Assembly (NCBI RefSeq): GCF_011189575.1
Contig: NZ_PUJW01000035.1
Span: forward strand, 1-22,183
Source: Photorhabdus cinerea
Lineage (GTDB): Bacteria; Pseudomonadota; Gammaproteobacteria; Enterobacterales; Enterobacteriaceae
Length of the DNA: 22,183 nt
Direction: 5' to 3'
Shown one piece after another: positions 15,773 to 22,183 of this stretch; position 1 is the stretch's first letter, and every line of letters starts with the position of its first letter. The notes beneath the pieces were generated by a model. The model was not told the DNA's origin. It did no database searches and saw only the letters and a list, made by a program, of their open reading frames with translations. Position numbers and translations under genes: made by a program.

Positions 15773-15861
15773 CCCCGGCAAAAACTATAGTTAAAAGCCG
15801 GGGAAAACTCATCATGATCATAGGAAAAAATATAGCGGAACGGCACCATAACTGGTGTGCC
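15773..15861. repeat. Two hairpins after the ERIC element
   Basis: CCCCGGC (15773-15779) pairs with GCCGGGG (15797-15803) around a loop that contains the palindrome AACTATAGTT. A second stem is GGCACCA (15842-15848) with TGGTGTGCC (15853-15861, one bulge). Neither has a T run, so they are not standard terminators. They may be relics of another small mobile repeat. Confidence 0.5.
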
Positions 15862-15898
15862 ATCGTGCAACTTGCTCATTCTTTGCGTCACTCAGAAA

Positions 15899-15997
15899 AT
15901 GGCAGAAGAATATGAAATTGTAAAACGTGTTCTTGGCAACCTACGATCACTCCGCGCTTTTGCGCGGGAGTGTGATTTTGAAAAACTACAGGCGTAA
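15899..15997 (+). pseudogene. H-NS-family N-terminal fragment (32 codons)
   Basis: The frame contains LGNLRSLRAFAREC followed by DFEKL. This matches the N-terminal dimerisation helix region of H-NS (LNNIRTLRAQAREC in the E. coli protein, 10 of 14 identical). A TAA stop follows after residue 32, and no reading frame downstream continues the coiled coil or the C-terminal DNA-binding domain. The simplest reading is a gene fragment left by rearrangement. A short dimerisation-only peptide could in principle interfere with H-NS, as longer truncated H-NS forms do, but the helix needed for stable dimers is mostly missing and no good ribosome site is seen. Confidence 0.65.
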
Positions 15998-16041
15998 AAA
16001 AACCGACACCATTTCGTACCCATAACACGCCCTCATATGTA

Positions 16042-16293
16042 TTACTTCCGAACCATTAATTCAAAATTCGGATGTATTCCGGCTATTAATAGTAACATTT
16101 CGTACTCAGCAGGTTTTAATAAACGTTTATTAGAACTTCTCTCTTGAAGAATCTCTTTTCTACGCCACGAACTGCCATCATGTAACCCAAAAAGTGATGC
16201 AGCTTCCGCCGTAGTTAGGTTGGCTGTCTCTCTGGCTATTTTAACTTCAGCCGGTGTGGGGGACACCATTAGTAACTTTGATTTGTCTATCAT
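16042..16293 (-). CDS. Small helix-turn-helix DNA-binding protein
   Basis: The 83-residue product has the pattern SPTPAEVKIARETANLTTAE, then AASLFGL, WRRKE, and PAEYEMLLLIAGIHP. This is a compact Xre-like helix-turn-helix of the type found in plasmids, integrative elements and phage-related islands. GGAGGT stands 12 bases before the ATG, a little far, and overlaps an inverted repeat at 16299-16309. It runs divergently from the toxin-antitoxin pair, so it may control its own and perhaps the pair's promoter. No exact family name is offered. Confidence 0.75.
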   Translation of the reverse strand: MIDKSKLLMVSPTPAEVKIARETANLTTAEAASLFGLHDGSSWRRKEILQERSSNKRLLKPAEYEMLLLIAGIHPNFELMVRK

Positions 16294-16298
16294 AATTT

Positions 16299-16309
16299 AG
16301 GTGTTACCT
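16299..16309. promoter_or_regulatory. Small inverted repeat at the HTH gene start
   Basis: AGGT-GTT-ACCT is a perfect 4-bp-arm palindrome just before the HTH gene and includes its ribosome site. It could be an autoregulatory operator. Short arms make chance possible. Confidence 0.3.
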
Positions 16310-16463
16310 CCATATGTTAAGTTTATGAAAATATTGGCTAGAATCGATCTATACTTCGGATTGCAGAAGATTCTTTTTCTAAACTATCAATGAATACTAA
16401 TGTCCGTGTCAATGTAGAAAGTTTTATTATTATTTGAGAGTATTTGAAAATTGTTAACGGCAG

Positions 16464-16491
16464 TTGACACACTGAAATGTTGTGCTACACT
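16464..16491 (+). promoter_or_regulatory. Promoter of the toxin-antitoxin pair
   Basis: TTGACA (16464-16469) is a perfect -35 box. A 16-base spacer leads to TACACT (16486-16491). A second possible -10, TATAGT, lies at 16495-16500 but with too long a spacer. Transcription would start a few bases before the toxin ribosome site. Confidence 0.65.
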
Positions 16492-16513
16492 CAATATAGT
16501 AATGAGAGGTAAA

Positions 16514-16810
16514 ATGATTAAAGTAAATCGAACGCCCGAAGTAGAGAAATGGTTAAAGTCTTTGAAAGACAAAACAACGAAAGCAAAAATAATTATAAGA
16601 ATTGATAGAATGAAAGAGGGTAATTTCGGAGATGTGGAACCTGTCGGAAATGGAATATCAGAATTAAGAATTCATCAAGGCAAAGGATATAGGGTGTATT
16701 TTGCTAATAGAAATGATGAAATTATTTTGTTGCTGTGCGGTGGAAATAAAAATACACAACAACAAGACATAAAAAAAGCAAAAGAAATAGCTAAAGAATG
16801 GGGATTTTAA
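16514..16810 (+). CDS. Type II toxin, RelE/HigB-like (putative addiction module killer protein)
   Basis: The ATG at 16514 has AGAGG 4 bases upstream and gives 98 residues, the normal length; a longer frame starts inside the promoter and is rejected. The sequence shows the pattern of phage-Gp49/RelE-superfamily toxins: EVEKWLKSLKD, RIDRMKEGNFGD, GISELRIHQGKGYRVYF, then ILLLCGGNK and QQQDIKKAKEIA. These proteins are generally ribosome-dependent mRNA nucleases held in check by the antitoxin. The antitoxin gene starts one base after the stop, so the two are translationally linked. Toxin-first order is the rule in this subfamily. Confidence 0.9.
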   Translation: MIKVNRTPEVEKWLKSLKDKTTKAKIIIRIDRMKEGNFGDVEPVGNGISELRIHQGKGYRVYFANRNDEIILLLCGGNKNTQQQDIKKAKEIAKEWGF

Positions 16811-16811
16811 T

Positions 16812-17096
16812 ATGAATAAAGAACTTAAAGAGTTTGACGTTGTTGAATTTTTAAATGATGATGAAGATATTCAATTATATTTAAATGCAGCGCTAGAGGA
16901 AAACGATACTAAATATTTATTTATTGCATTAGGAAATATCGCAAGAGCAAAAAATGTCAGCCAGCTATCAAAACAAGCAGGAATAAGTAGAGAGGGTATT
17001 TATAAGGCACTTTCTGGAGAAACAAATCCCTCATTTAATACTGTAGTTAAAATAACCAAAGCATTGGGTTTAAAATTACATTTCACTGGGGCTTAA
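16812..17096 (+). CDS. Type II antitoxin, HigA/Xre-like (putative addiction module antidote protein)
   Basis: The 94-residue protein begins with the short acidic segment usual in this family (KEFDVVEFLNDDEDI, LYLNAALEEND) and ends with an Xre-type helix-turn-helix (about 49-90: NVSQLSKQAGISREGIYKAL, then PSFNTVVKITKALGLKL). It should neutralise the preceding toxin and repress the shared promoter. Its stop codon lies inside the loop of the terminator hairpin. Confidence 0.92.
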   Translation: MNKELKEFDVVEFLNDDEDIQLYLNAALEENDTKYLFIALGNIARAKNVSQLSKQAGISREGIYKALSGETNPSFNTVVKITKALGLKLHFTGA

Positions 17097-17110
17097 TTGC
17101 CCCATTTTTT
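17087..17110 (+). terminator. Rho-independent terminator of the toxin-antitoxin operon
   Basis: TGGGGC (17087-17092), loop TTAATT, GCCCCA (17099-17104), then six T. The antitoxin stop TAA lies in the loop, so terminating ribosomes may cover the hairpin. Confidence 0.85.
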
Positions 17111-17326
17111 CATGCCCATCAGGGTTAGTTATTTTATTCATCTTCAAATTTTCGATTGCCTGGCAATGGAACTGTAAACGCCTTTAAGCGGTCAATTTAA
17201 ATAGCCAAAAATCGGGTGGCCAACTTACACGTGAATTGCTATTTTTAACCACCCCCTCTACTGATAGCCAAATCACCTATACTCATTTTGGACGTATATT
17301 CATAATAGGTAATGTAAAACTCATAA
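17111..17326. other. Intergenic stretch after the toxin-antitoxin pair
   Basis: No gene seen. The segment leads into the Tn3 transposase tail and may include non-coding end sequence of that element, but I could not recognise a Tn3 terminal inverted repeat. Confidence 0.4.
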
Positions 17327-17557
17327 TTATTTCATTTTATGAATATTAGCCATTCTATTTAACCACTTATCAGTACTTATGGTTCCGTTGCTCCTCAAAC
17401 CCCAATAAATCAACGGCGTCAATGCCCTGAAGTCCTCCATTTTCATCCTTGGGAGCCAGTTTGGCTCGTTAAGAACCTGTTGAATCATTAAGGTATTCAC
17501 GTATACCAAAGAGATCTGTAACAAATGTAGTGCCAGTACCGACCAACCGATATAGAA
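17327..17557 (-). pseudogene. Tn3-family transposase C-terminal relic
   Basis: The minus strand reads WSVLALHLLQISLVYVNTLM, then IQQVLNEPNWLPRMKMED and FRALTPLIYW. This is the conserved C-terminal block of Tn3-family transposases (LQ.SLVYVNTLM...L..P.W...L...D.RALTPLI...NPYG). A stop codon lies directly upstream in frame (17558-17560) and nearly 900 residues are missing. After LTPLI the usual HVNPYG is replaced, so the end is also decayed. It marks an old transposon insertion beside the T6SS cluster. Confidence 0.75.
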
Positions 17558-17606
17558 TCACACATTTCACTCACAGGGTGTTCCACTGAATATCAGAGGG
17601 AAAATC

Positions 17607-18038
17607 ATGGATGAGAATGAAACACTGCTGGTCGCCGCAGCCAGTGGCGCAGCAACAAATGTTGGCCGCTGGCTGATTGAGACGCAAGGTTTTCCTGTCG
17701 AACACATAAAGAACAACGATCCTTACTACAGTCACTACGGTCGTTCCCCGCTGCAAGCCTTAATGCGCTTCATGGGTGAAACAGGCTCCCCACGCACGAA
17801 ATCATTCTCGATGCTGCTGAAAAAACACGGTATCAACCTTGACGCACTAGACCAAAACAAAAAAACGCCATTGCAAGAAGCCATTAGCGATCAAAGAAAC
17901 GATATAGCCCGGCTGTTGATTGAAGCGGGAGCGAACACAGCCCTCCTTAATAAGGATGAACAGCAAGCACTGAAGATATTACTGGCTGAAAAGAATAATG
18001 AATATCTGATTGAAGAAAAATCGTGCTCGAAAGCGTGA
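17607..18038 (+). CDS. Ankyrin-repeat protein next to the T6SS genes
   Basis: The 143-residue protein starts behind GAGGGA at 6 bases. Residues 46-80 and 86-112 are ankyrin repeats; the best is KTPLQEAISDQRNDIARLLI (86-105), ending in EAGAN. Residues 4-35 look like a degenerate first repeat. There is no signal peptide, so it is probably cytoplasmic. Small ankyrin proteins beside T6SS clusters often are immunity or adaptor proteins, which is possible here, though no effector gene lies next to it in the window. It is convergent with tssE. After the TGA the same frame continues open for 18 codons to a second TGA at 18093-18095. Confidence 0.85.
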   Translation: MDENETLLVAAASGAATNVGRWLIETQGFPVEHIKNNDPYYSHYGRSPLQALMRFMGETGSPRTKSFSMLLKKHGINLDALDQNKKTPLQEAISDQRNDIARLLIEAGANTALLNKDEQQALKILLAEKNNEYLIEEKSCSKA

Positions 18039-18096
18039 CAAAGCATCACCCAAATCCGTTTCGATAACAAAGAATACCGCCTGATGAAACAGTGAG

Positions 18097-18543
18097 TTAA
18101 TCCAGATGCCCTTGCTGACGTAAGTGACGGATCAGTACCTGCCCTTCCGGTACAAATTCCGTGCTAAAACGCACCAGTCCTACACCTTTCAATTCCGCGT
18201 GGATGTCATAACGCAGATGGGCCGGTTCAAGCATCGGCAATAACGTCACCGTGATCTGCTTCAAACGCGGTTCATAAGTCAATAGCGTATGTTCGATCGT
18301 CGCAATCAGACGCTGGGACGACGCAGGCAGCGCTTGCAGAATGGTACTGAGATCAGGCAGACCATAATCCGGTAAATGGGCGAGCGTTCCCGCCCGGCAG
18401 TTGAGGATGCGCTGCATATTGTCCAGTACCGATAAAATCACCTGCTCTTCTTCACTGACCTGAGACAACGCCAAACCACCGGTAAAACTTCCCGCCAGGC
18501 TGTCGTATAGAGAAGGCTTTTTCATTGTCGTTTTCTTTTTCAT
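18097..18543 (-). CDS. tssE: T6SS baseplate wedge protein TssE (gp25-like)
   Basis: The 148-residue product is a small gp25-like protein with SLYDSLAGSF at the start, VLDNMQRILNCRAGTLAHLP and DYGLPDLS in the middle, and a C-terminal strand region about the TssE usual length. It joins TssF, TssG and TssK in the wedge that nucleates the contractile sheath. I chose the ATG at 18543, with GGAG 8 bases upstream; a GTG at 18552 has no spacing for a ribosome site. The gap to the tssJ stop is 5 bp. It is the last gene of this transcript, ending 1 bp short of the extended ankyrin frame. Confidence 0.92.
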   Translation of the reverse strand: MKKKTTMKKPSLYDSLAGSFTGGLALSQVSEEEQVILSVLDNMQRILNCRAGTLAHLPDYGLPDLSTILQALPASSQRLIATIEHTLLTYEPRLKQITVTLLPMLEPAHLRYDIHAELKGVGLVRFSTEFVPEGQVLIRHLRQQGHLD

Positions 18544-18548
18544 TCCTT

Positions 18549-19088
18549 TCACTCCTGCTCAGGTAACAAAACCAGCCCCTTGGCATTCAACTCAATCGTC
18601 CGGGGCTTATCCGGTAACAATTCGTGACGCGTTATTATCCGGCGCCAGGTCCCTTTAGACAGATCAGGGCTTCTGAACAACCCCACTACCGCCACATATT
18701 TCGCCTGCGTCGCCATCGGCATATCCAGAGACGCATGACCGCCCGGCTTCACCACCACCTCCTGACTCGCCAGACTATCGGCGCTGAGTACCCGGTCACC
18801 GTCATTCAGTAAATCCGCATAATCCGCCGCCAATATCGTTTTGTTATCCCGCAACTGATAGATACGTACCAGTGTGGGGACAGACAGCGCAATATTTTCT
18901 CCACCATCAGTATTGACCGCTGCCCGCGGGATAAAATCCAGATGCAACGTTTTTACCTGCTTATGGAAAAGTGATTGTGCGACTGAGACCGTGCCATCAC
19001 TCACCGTCTGGGTCAGACCGCAGCCGGTCAACAACAATGTTATCGCCGCTATCACCGGCATGGTTTTATAAAAAGGCATAATTGACAT
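18549..19088 (-). CDS. tssJ: T6SS outer-membrane lipoprotein TssJ
   Basis: The 179-residue protein has a lipoprotein signal: a hydrophobic stretch then LLTGC, with the lipidated Cys at residue 23. The mature part has the TssJ beta-sandwich pattern, with LSVPTLVRIYQL, LASQEVVVKPGG and KYVAVVGLFRSP near TWRRI. TssJ anchors the TssM-TssL membrane complex at the outer membrane. AGGAGG stands 5 bases before the ATG, an ideal ribosome site that lies inside tssG; the two genes overlap by 23 bp. Confidence 0.92.
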   Translation of the reverse strand: MSIMPFYKTMPVIAAITLLLTGCGLTQTVSDGTVSVAQSLFHKQVKTLHLDFIPRAAVNTDGGENIALSVPTLVRIYQLRDNKTILAADYADLLNDGDRVLSADSLASQEVVVKPGGHASLDMPMATQAKYVAVVGLFRSPDLSKGTWRRIITRHELLPDKPRTIELNAKGLVLLPEQE

Positions 19089-20118
19089 GGCGTCCTCCTA
19101 TATTTTCATGGTTATCTGGCGTGATGCCCTGATAATTCCCCAAATTCACTGTTATGTTGTCAGGTATCATCGCTGGAGGATGTTCCGCCTTGAGCCCTAA
19201 CACCCCGGTTAATCCCAACTGAACCGGTGGACCACCCAGTAACGGTGGCGGCAATATCCGGGTCGGCAAAGTCAGTTGCAGTCTGGCCGGGTAACGCCAG
19301 CCCAGATAAACCCGCAACAATACCTGAAAATCAGTGTGCAACTGCCCGCCCGGTAGCCAACCTCGTGCCTCCTCCGAACAATTCGTATGCAATGCCACCA
19401 AAAGCTGACTATTAATATCGGTACCCATTCTACCCAGCACCGTGCGCTGCGACAGAGAAACCGGATGCGTGTCTAAAAAACCCGCCGGGTGCGTCAGATG
19501 GACCTGCCGGGGGCAACAGGGGGTCACCACCGAGCGAGTCTGCGGCGCCAGCAATGTTACCAGTGCTGAGACACCTTCAGCGGTACGAGTCGGCAGACGC
19601 ATCACACTGAGCAGAGCCAGAAAACGGGACACCGGCGTGGTAATATGCTGCCGGCTACCTGGGATACCTAAGCCAATCAGCCCCAGTAAACACTGAGACG
19701 TCCCATCTGTTCCTCCGGCGGCAAAAGTAGCCGGGTAGGAATATTTACGCCAGATACGGTAGAACTGAGTAAATATCCGGTGATTGAAGATATCCAGAAA
19801 GGCTGCAATCATTTCATGCCCGTCCCGGTACCGGGTAATATCGTCCAAATAAGCCGTCGGCAGCGGGGAATCCACCCCATACAATCCCATAAATGTGGTT
19901 CTGGCCGTCGGAGGATAATCTGGGCGTTCGCTATCAGTTTCTATCGCTTTTAACTCGCTGACCGGAAAACCCATCCCTGGATGAGGACGGAAACGTATCG
20001 CATCATCGGCAGGATTATCTGTACTGCCCAGCAGCGGCTGGTCAGGGGCGGCTCGCTCAATTATCTGACAGAATGAGTAGAAATCGAGTGTCGATATATT
20101 GGCCTTTAGTACGGCCAT
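19066..20118 (-). CDS. tssG: T6SS baseplate protein TssG
   Basis: Starting at the ATG overlapping the tssF stop (TGATG, 20120-20116) gives 350 residues beginning MAVLKANISTLDFYSFCQII, the normal TssG opening with a Phe-rich helix. A longer version from 20154 would overlap tssF by 37 bp and adds 12 residues with no homology. Further family marks are PHPGMGFPVSEL, TTFMGLYGVDSPLP and HRIFTQFYRIWRKYSY. TssG pairs with two TssF copies in the baseplate wedge. Translation is likely coupled to tssF because no clear ribosome site is visible. Confidence 0.92.
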   Translation of the reverse strand: MAVLKANISTLDFYSFCQIIERAAPDQPLLGSTDNPADDAIRFRPHPGMGFPVSELKAIETDSERPDYPPTARTTFMGLYGVDSPLPTAYLDDITRYRDGHEMIAAFLDIFNHRIFTQFYRIWRKYSYPATFAAGGTDGTSQCLLGLIGLGIPGSRQHITTPVSRFLALLSVMRLPTRTAEGVSALVTLLAPQTRSVVTPCCPRQVHLTHPAGFLDTHPVSLSQRTVLGRMGTDINSQLLVALHTNCSEEARGWLPGGQLHTDFQVLLRVYLGWRYPARLQLTLPTRILPPPLLGGPPVQLGLTGVLGLKAEHPPAMIPDNITVNLGNYQGITPDNHENIGGRHVNYAFL

Positions 20119-21881
20119 CAGCCCGGAATGTGCGGACAGTGGTGTTCTTCCCATAACAGTCGTTCCCCAGTGGGTTGCAAAATCAGCGTGAGCCGGTTAA
20201 ACAGATGAATATCGGTGTACAAGGCAAAGAAGCGACTGAGCATTTCACCGAACAGGCAAATATCACCCGTGCCGGAGAACCCCTGGCTATCCAACGTCAC
20301 TTCAATGTGAACACCCCGGCGCAGATACCCCTGCTCAAACCGTTCGATAAGCGAATGTTTCACCGCCACAATCGCATCCAAACGACGGGTGTTCATCTCA
20401 TCGTCAGTCCAGTCATACAGAGCCAGCGTGCCGCGCAGCACATCCGGGTTATCCATCATACTGAGGAAGTTGGAACCGAGATGACTAAGTATCCGCCAGT
20501 GAAAGCGATCCTGATTCGGCGGATAACAGGGCAACGTCGGTTCACACAGGTTACGCACGGTCAGTCCCGCCAACGGAGAATTGACGGGCGTATCCAGCAA
20601 TGTATCCTGCAATGCCCGACGCGGCAGTTGCCCGTTGGTGCCAGTTAAGGTCAGCGACAAGTTTTCTTCTTCATCCAGTTCATCGTCATCAAAATCCTCC
20701 CCGCCTAAAATCAACCACGTGTCGTACAAACCTGACGGCCCCCGTTTCACCCGGGTATGGTAATAACGCTCCGGCGCATCATGTCGCATCATGCCCCCTT
20801 TATGACGAAAACTACTGAACGGCACATACCCCTGATGACCACTGCGTTTCGAGGACAGCACCGCATCCACCGAATAAATCTCAATATGCCCATCCTGTAA
20901 ACGCATCGGGCGCAGCAGATATTCGGTCTGCAATGGTGACAACTTCAACGGGTCAGATTCCAGCGAAAATAGATTAATCACCGGAGAACAATGCAAACGG
21001 ATATGCTCAGCAGAAAACAGCAAGTCACCGGACCAACGTTCACTCAGCACCACATCCAGCTCAAACCACGGCGTCTCGTCGGGGAGCGTCAACATTTCCA
21101 GCCCACAGAGCGCAACAAACATAAATTTCTCCCGGAAGGTGAAATACTCCAGCAGCAACTGATAACCACTGAACGCACTTTCCCCTTTCGGCCACAACCT
21201 ATCCGCCTCCCCAAATCCCAGCGGCGAGAATCGGCCCGCAAACGGCTGGCGGTCAGGCTGACCCGGCAGACGTAAATACAGTTGTTGTGTTTGAAGTGTG
21301 AATGCCTGATGTAATGCACAGGCCAGAGGGCTATCCGCATTCAGGTATAGCGGCAAACGACTCAAATCAACCTGCCGCCAGTCCACCATCTTCCCACAGT
21401 CAAAACGCAGCCGGATAACAGAACGACCATCCGGTTCCGTCTGAAAGGATGCGGCTGTCAGCGCCAGAGGCAACAACTGAACCGCCTGAGTCGTGGTATA
21501 ACGGCAACGGGTCCGGTGCAGGCCAATCGGCTGCGACAGCACTTCAAACCCCTTTTCCACCTGCTCGGATTTTTTCATCTGCGCCCAGTCCGGGGTCAGT
21601 TCAACAATCGACAGTGACGGAATGGTGCGCAGATAATGCGGCCATAGCAAACTGACCAGCCCTTCTGTCAACTCCGGCAGATCATCATCCAGTTTTTCGC
21701 GCAAACGCCCCATCAAAAAGGCAAAGCCTTCGAGCAATCGTTCAACAAAAGGGTCGCGGATACTGCTCTTATCCAGATTGAGCATCGCGGCCCGGTCTGG
21801 ATACGCCTGAGCAAATTCTTTGCCCGCTTCACGCAGATAGCGCATTTCTGCCTCGTAATAGCGCAGGGTTAAATCATCCAT
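20118..21881 (-). CDS. tssF: T6SS baseplate protein TssF
   Basis: The 587-residue protein starts behind AGGA and opens with the classic TssF N-terminus: LRYYEAEMRYLREAGKEFAQ, YPDRAAMLNL, DPFVERLLEGFAFLMGRLRE, LLWPHYLRTIPSLSI. Its length is usual for the family. TssF forms the main mass of the baseplate wedge with TssG, TssE and TssK. It is the first complete gene of the T6SS block in the window and overlaps tssG by the single shared base of TGATG. Confidence 0.95.
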   Translation of the reverse strand: MDDLTLRYYEAEMRYLREAGKEFAQAYPDRAAMLNLDKSSIRDPFVERLLEGFAFLMGRLREKLDDDLPELTEGLVSLLWPHYLRTIPSLSIVELTPDWAQMKKSEQVEKGFEVLSQPIGLHRTRCRYTTTQAVQLLPLALTAASFQTEPDGRSVIRLRFDCGKMVDWRQVDLSRLPLYLNADSPLACALHQAFTLQTQQLYLRLPGQPDRQPFAGRFSPLGFGEADRLWPKGESAFSGYQLLLEYFTFREKFMFVALCGLEMLTLPDETPWFELDVVLSERWSGDLLFSAEHIRLHCSPVINLFSLESDPLKLSPLQTEYLLRPMRLQDGHIEIYSVDAVLSSKRSGHQGYVPFSSFRHKGGMMRHDAPERYYHTRVKRGPSGLYDTWLILGGEDFDDDELDEEENLSLTLTGTNGQLPRRALQDTLLDTPVNSPLAGLTVRNLCEPTLPCYPPNQDRFHWRILSHLGSNFLSMMDNPDVLRGTLALYDWTDDEMNTRRLDAIVAVKHSLIERFEQGYLRRGVHIEVTLDSQGFSGTGDICLFGEMLSRFFALYTDIHLFNRLTLILQPTGERLLWEEHHCPHIPG

Positions 21882-21919
21882 TGTATTGTCCTCAAGAAAG
21901 GGAATAAAAACAGAGTTAC

Positions 21920-21940
21920 CGGTTCAGAATGCCCGAACCG
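21920..21940 (-). repeat. Hairpin between the upstream T6SS gene and tssF
   Basis: CGGTTC (21920-21925) and GAACCG (21935-21940) form a stem around a 9-base loop in the 135-bp gap upstream of tssF. On the transcribed strand a T-rich stretch follows only after 8 bases, so strong termination is unlikely. It may protect or partly attenuate the transcript. Confidence 0.45.
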
Positions 21941-22016
21941 AAAAGTGATAAAACTACCAAGAAGTAAAATGACATTGGCCTGCTCAGCCATGCCGGGAAG
22001 ATCAACCGTTGCCACC

Positions 22017-22183
22017 TCATTCCGCCTCCCCATCCTCATCCATGACTGGCGCTGACGTGTCATCACCGGGGGCCTCCACGAAGATCTCCTTCGGCAACGT
22101 AAATCCCCGCAGTTTCAGCAACGCCAGCGGTCCCCCGCCCACTTCCGTGCGTAAAATCCACGTCAGCGGCAAACCATCCGGGG
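22017..22183 (-). CDS. T6SS gene 3' end, probably TssM (IcmF) C-terminus (partial)
   Basis: The last 54 codons of a gene entering from the right edge read LPLTWILRTEVGGGPLALLK, then LRGFTLPKEIFVEA, with a short acidic tail. The pattern LRTE.G.GPLALL.LR.F.LP..IF resembles the C-terminal end of some TssM/IcmF inner-membrane proteins as I recall them. The position upstream of tssF-tssG-tssJ-tssE on the same strand supports a T6SS component. Without the rest of the gene the assignment stays provisional. Confidence 0.5.
   Translation of the reverse strand, partial: PDGLPLTWILRTEVGGGPLALLKLRGFTLPKEIFVEAPGDDTSAPVMDEDGEAE

Noticed and set aside
15946..15976. Hairpin CACTCC..GCGC/GCGC..GGAGTG as a terminator
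   Set aside because: It lies within the H-NS-like frame and is followed by A, not T, on the coding strand; the codons alone explain it.
21869..22066. 65-codon minus frame between the partial T6SS gene and tssF
   Set aside because: It overlaps the end of the recognisable upstream gene and the start of tssF, with no homology or suitable ribosome site.

Overview
The window looks like Photorhabdus (or, less likely, the sister genus Xenorhabdus). The evidence is a 3.5 kb-residue-class MARTX toxin, a tandem set of PAS_4-LuxR 'solo' regulators of the type expanded in Photorhabdus, four ERIC-type palindromic repeats in the Yersinia/Photorhabdus form, an IS200/IS605 TnpB relic and a type VI secretion cluster. 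The species call is an inference; no search was run. Base composition is mosaic: the toxin flanks and luxR region are very AT-rich, the T6SS genes clearly more GC-rich.

Layout. 1-164 (-): first 54 codons of a two-partner-secretion exoprotein (TpsA/CdiA/haemagglutinin type) with an extended signal peptide, running off the left edge, with a near-perfect CRP site about 320 bp upstream. 617-871: internally deleted TnpB relic plus its right-end hairpin. 899-980: shortened ERIC. 1093-11783 (-): one huge gene, rtxA, with its own terminator. It encodes a MARTX toxin of about 3541 residues with A, B and C glycine-rich repeats, a cysteine protease domain (His2526/Cys2575) and one cargo region of about 590-710 residues that matches none of the classical Vibrio effectors I can recall. 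11784-13523: 1.7 kb AT-rich spacer holding palindromes, a full and a partial ERIC and a relic of a TpsA secretion domain between them. 13524-15619 (+): three tandem PAS_4-LuxR regulators behind a good sigma-70 promoter. 15630-17600: ERIC, a 32-codon H-NS N-terminal relic, a small HTH gene, a RelE/HigB-type toxin-antitoxin pair with promoter and terminator, and a Tn3 transposase tail. 17607-22183: an ankyrin-repeat gene (+) convergent with T6SS genes tssE, tssJ, tssG, tssF and the 3' end of a further gene (probably tssM), all on the minus strand.

How the parts may work together. The MARTX protein should be exported by a type I system, insert in a host cell and release its cargo by InsP6-triggered self-cleavage. 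No rtxB/D/E transporter or rtxC gene is present in the window, so export must rely on genes elsewhere. The divergent LuxR-type trio is the obvious candidate regulator. The T6SS genes are tightly coupled (a TGATG overlap, a 23-bp overlap and a 5-bp gap) and encode baseplate parts TssE/F/G and the membrane-complex lipoprotein TssJ. The ankyrin protein beside them could be an immunity or accessory protein. Several relics (TnpB, TpsA, H-NS, Tn3) and the repeats mark the whole left and middle part as a recombination-prone accessory region.
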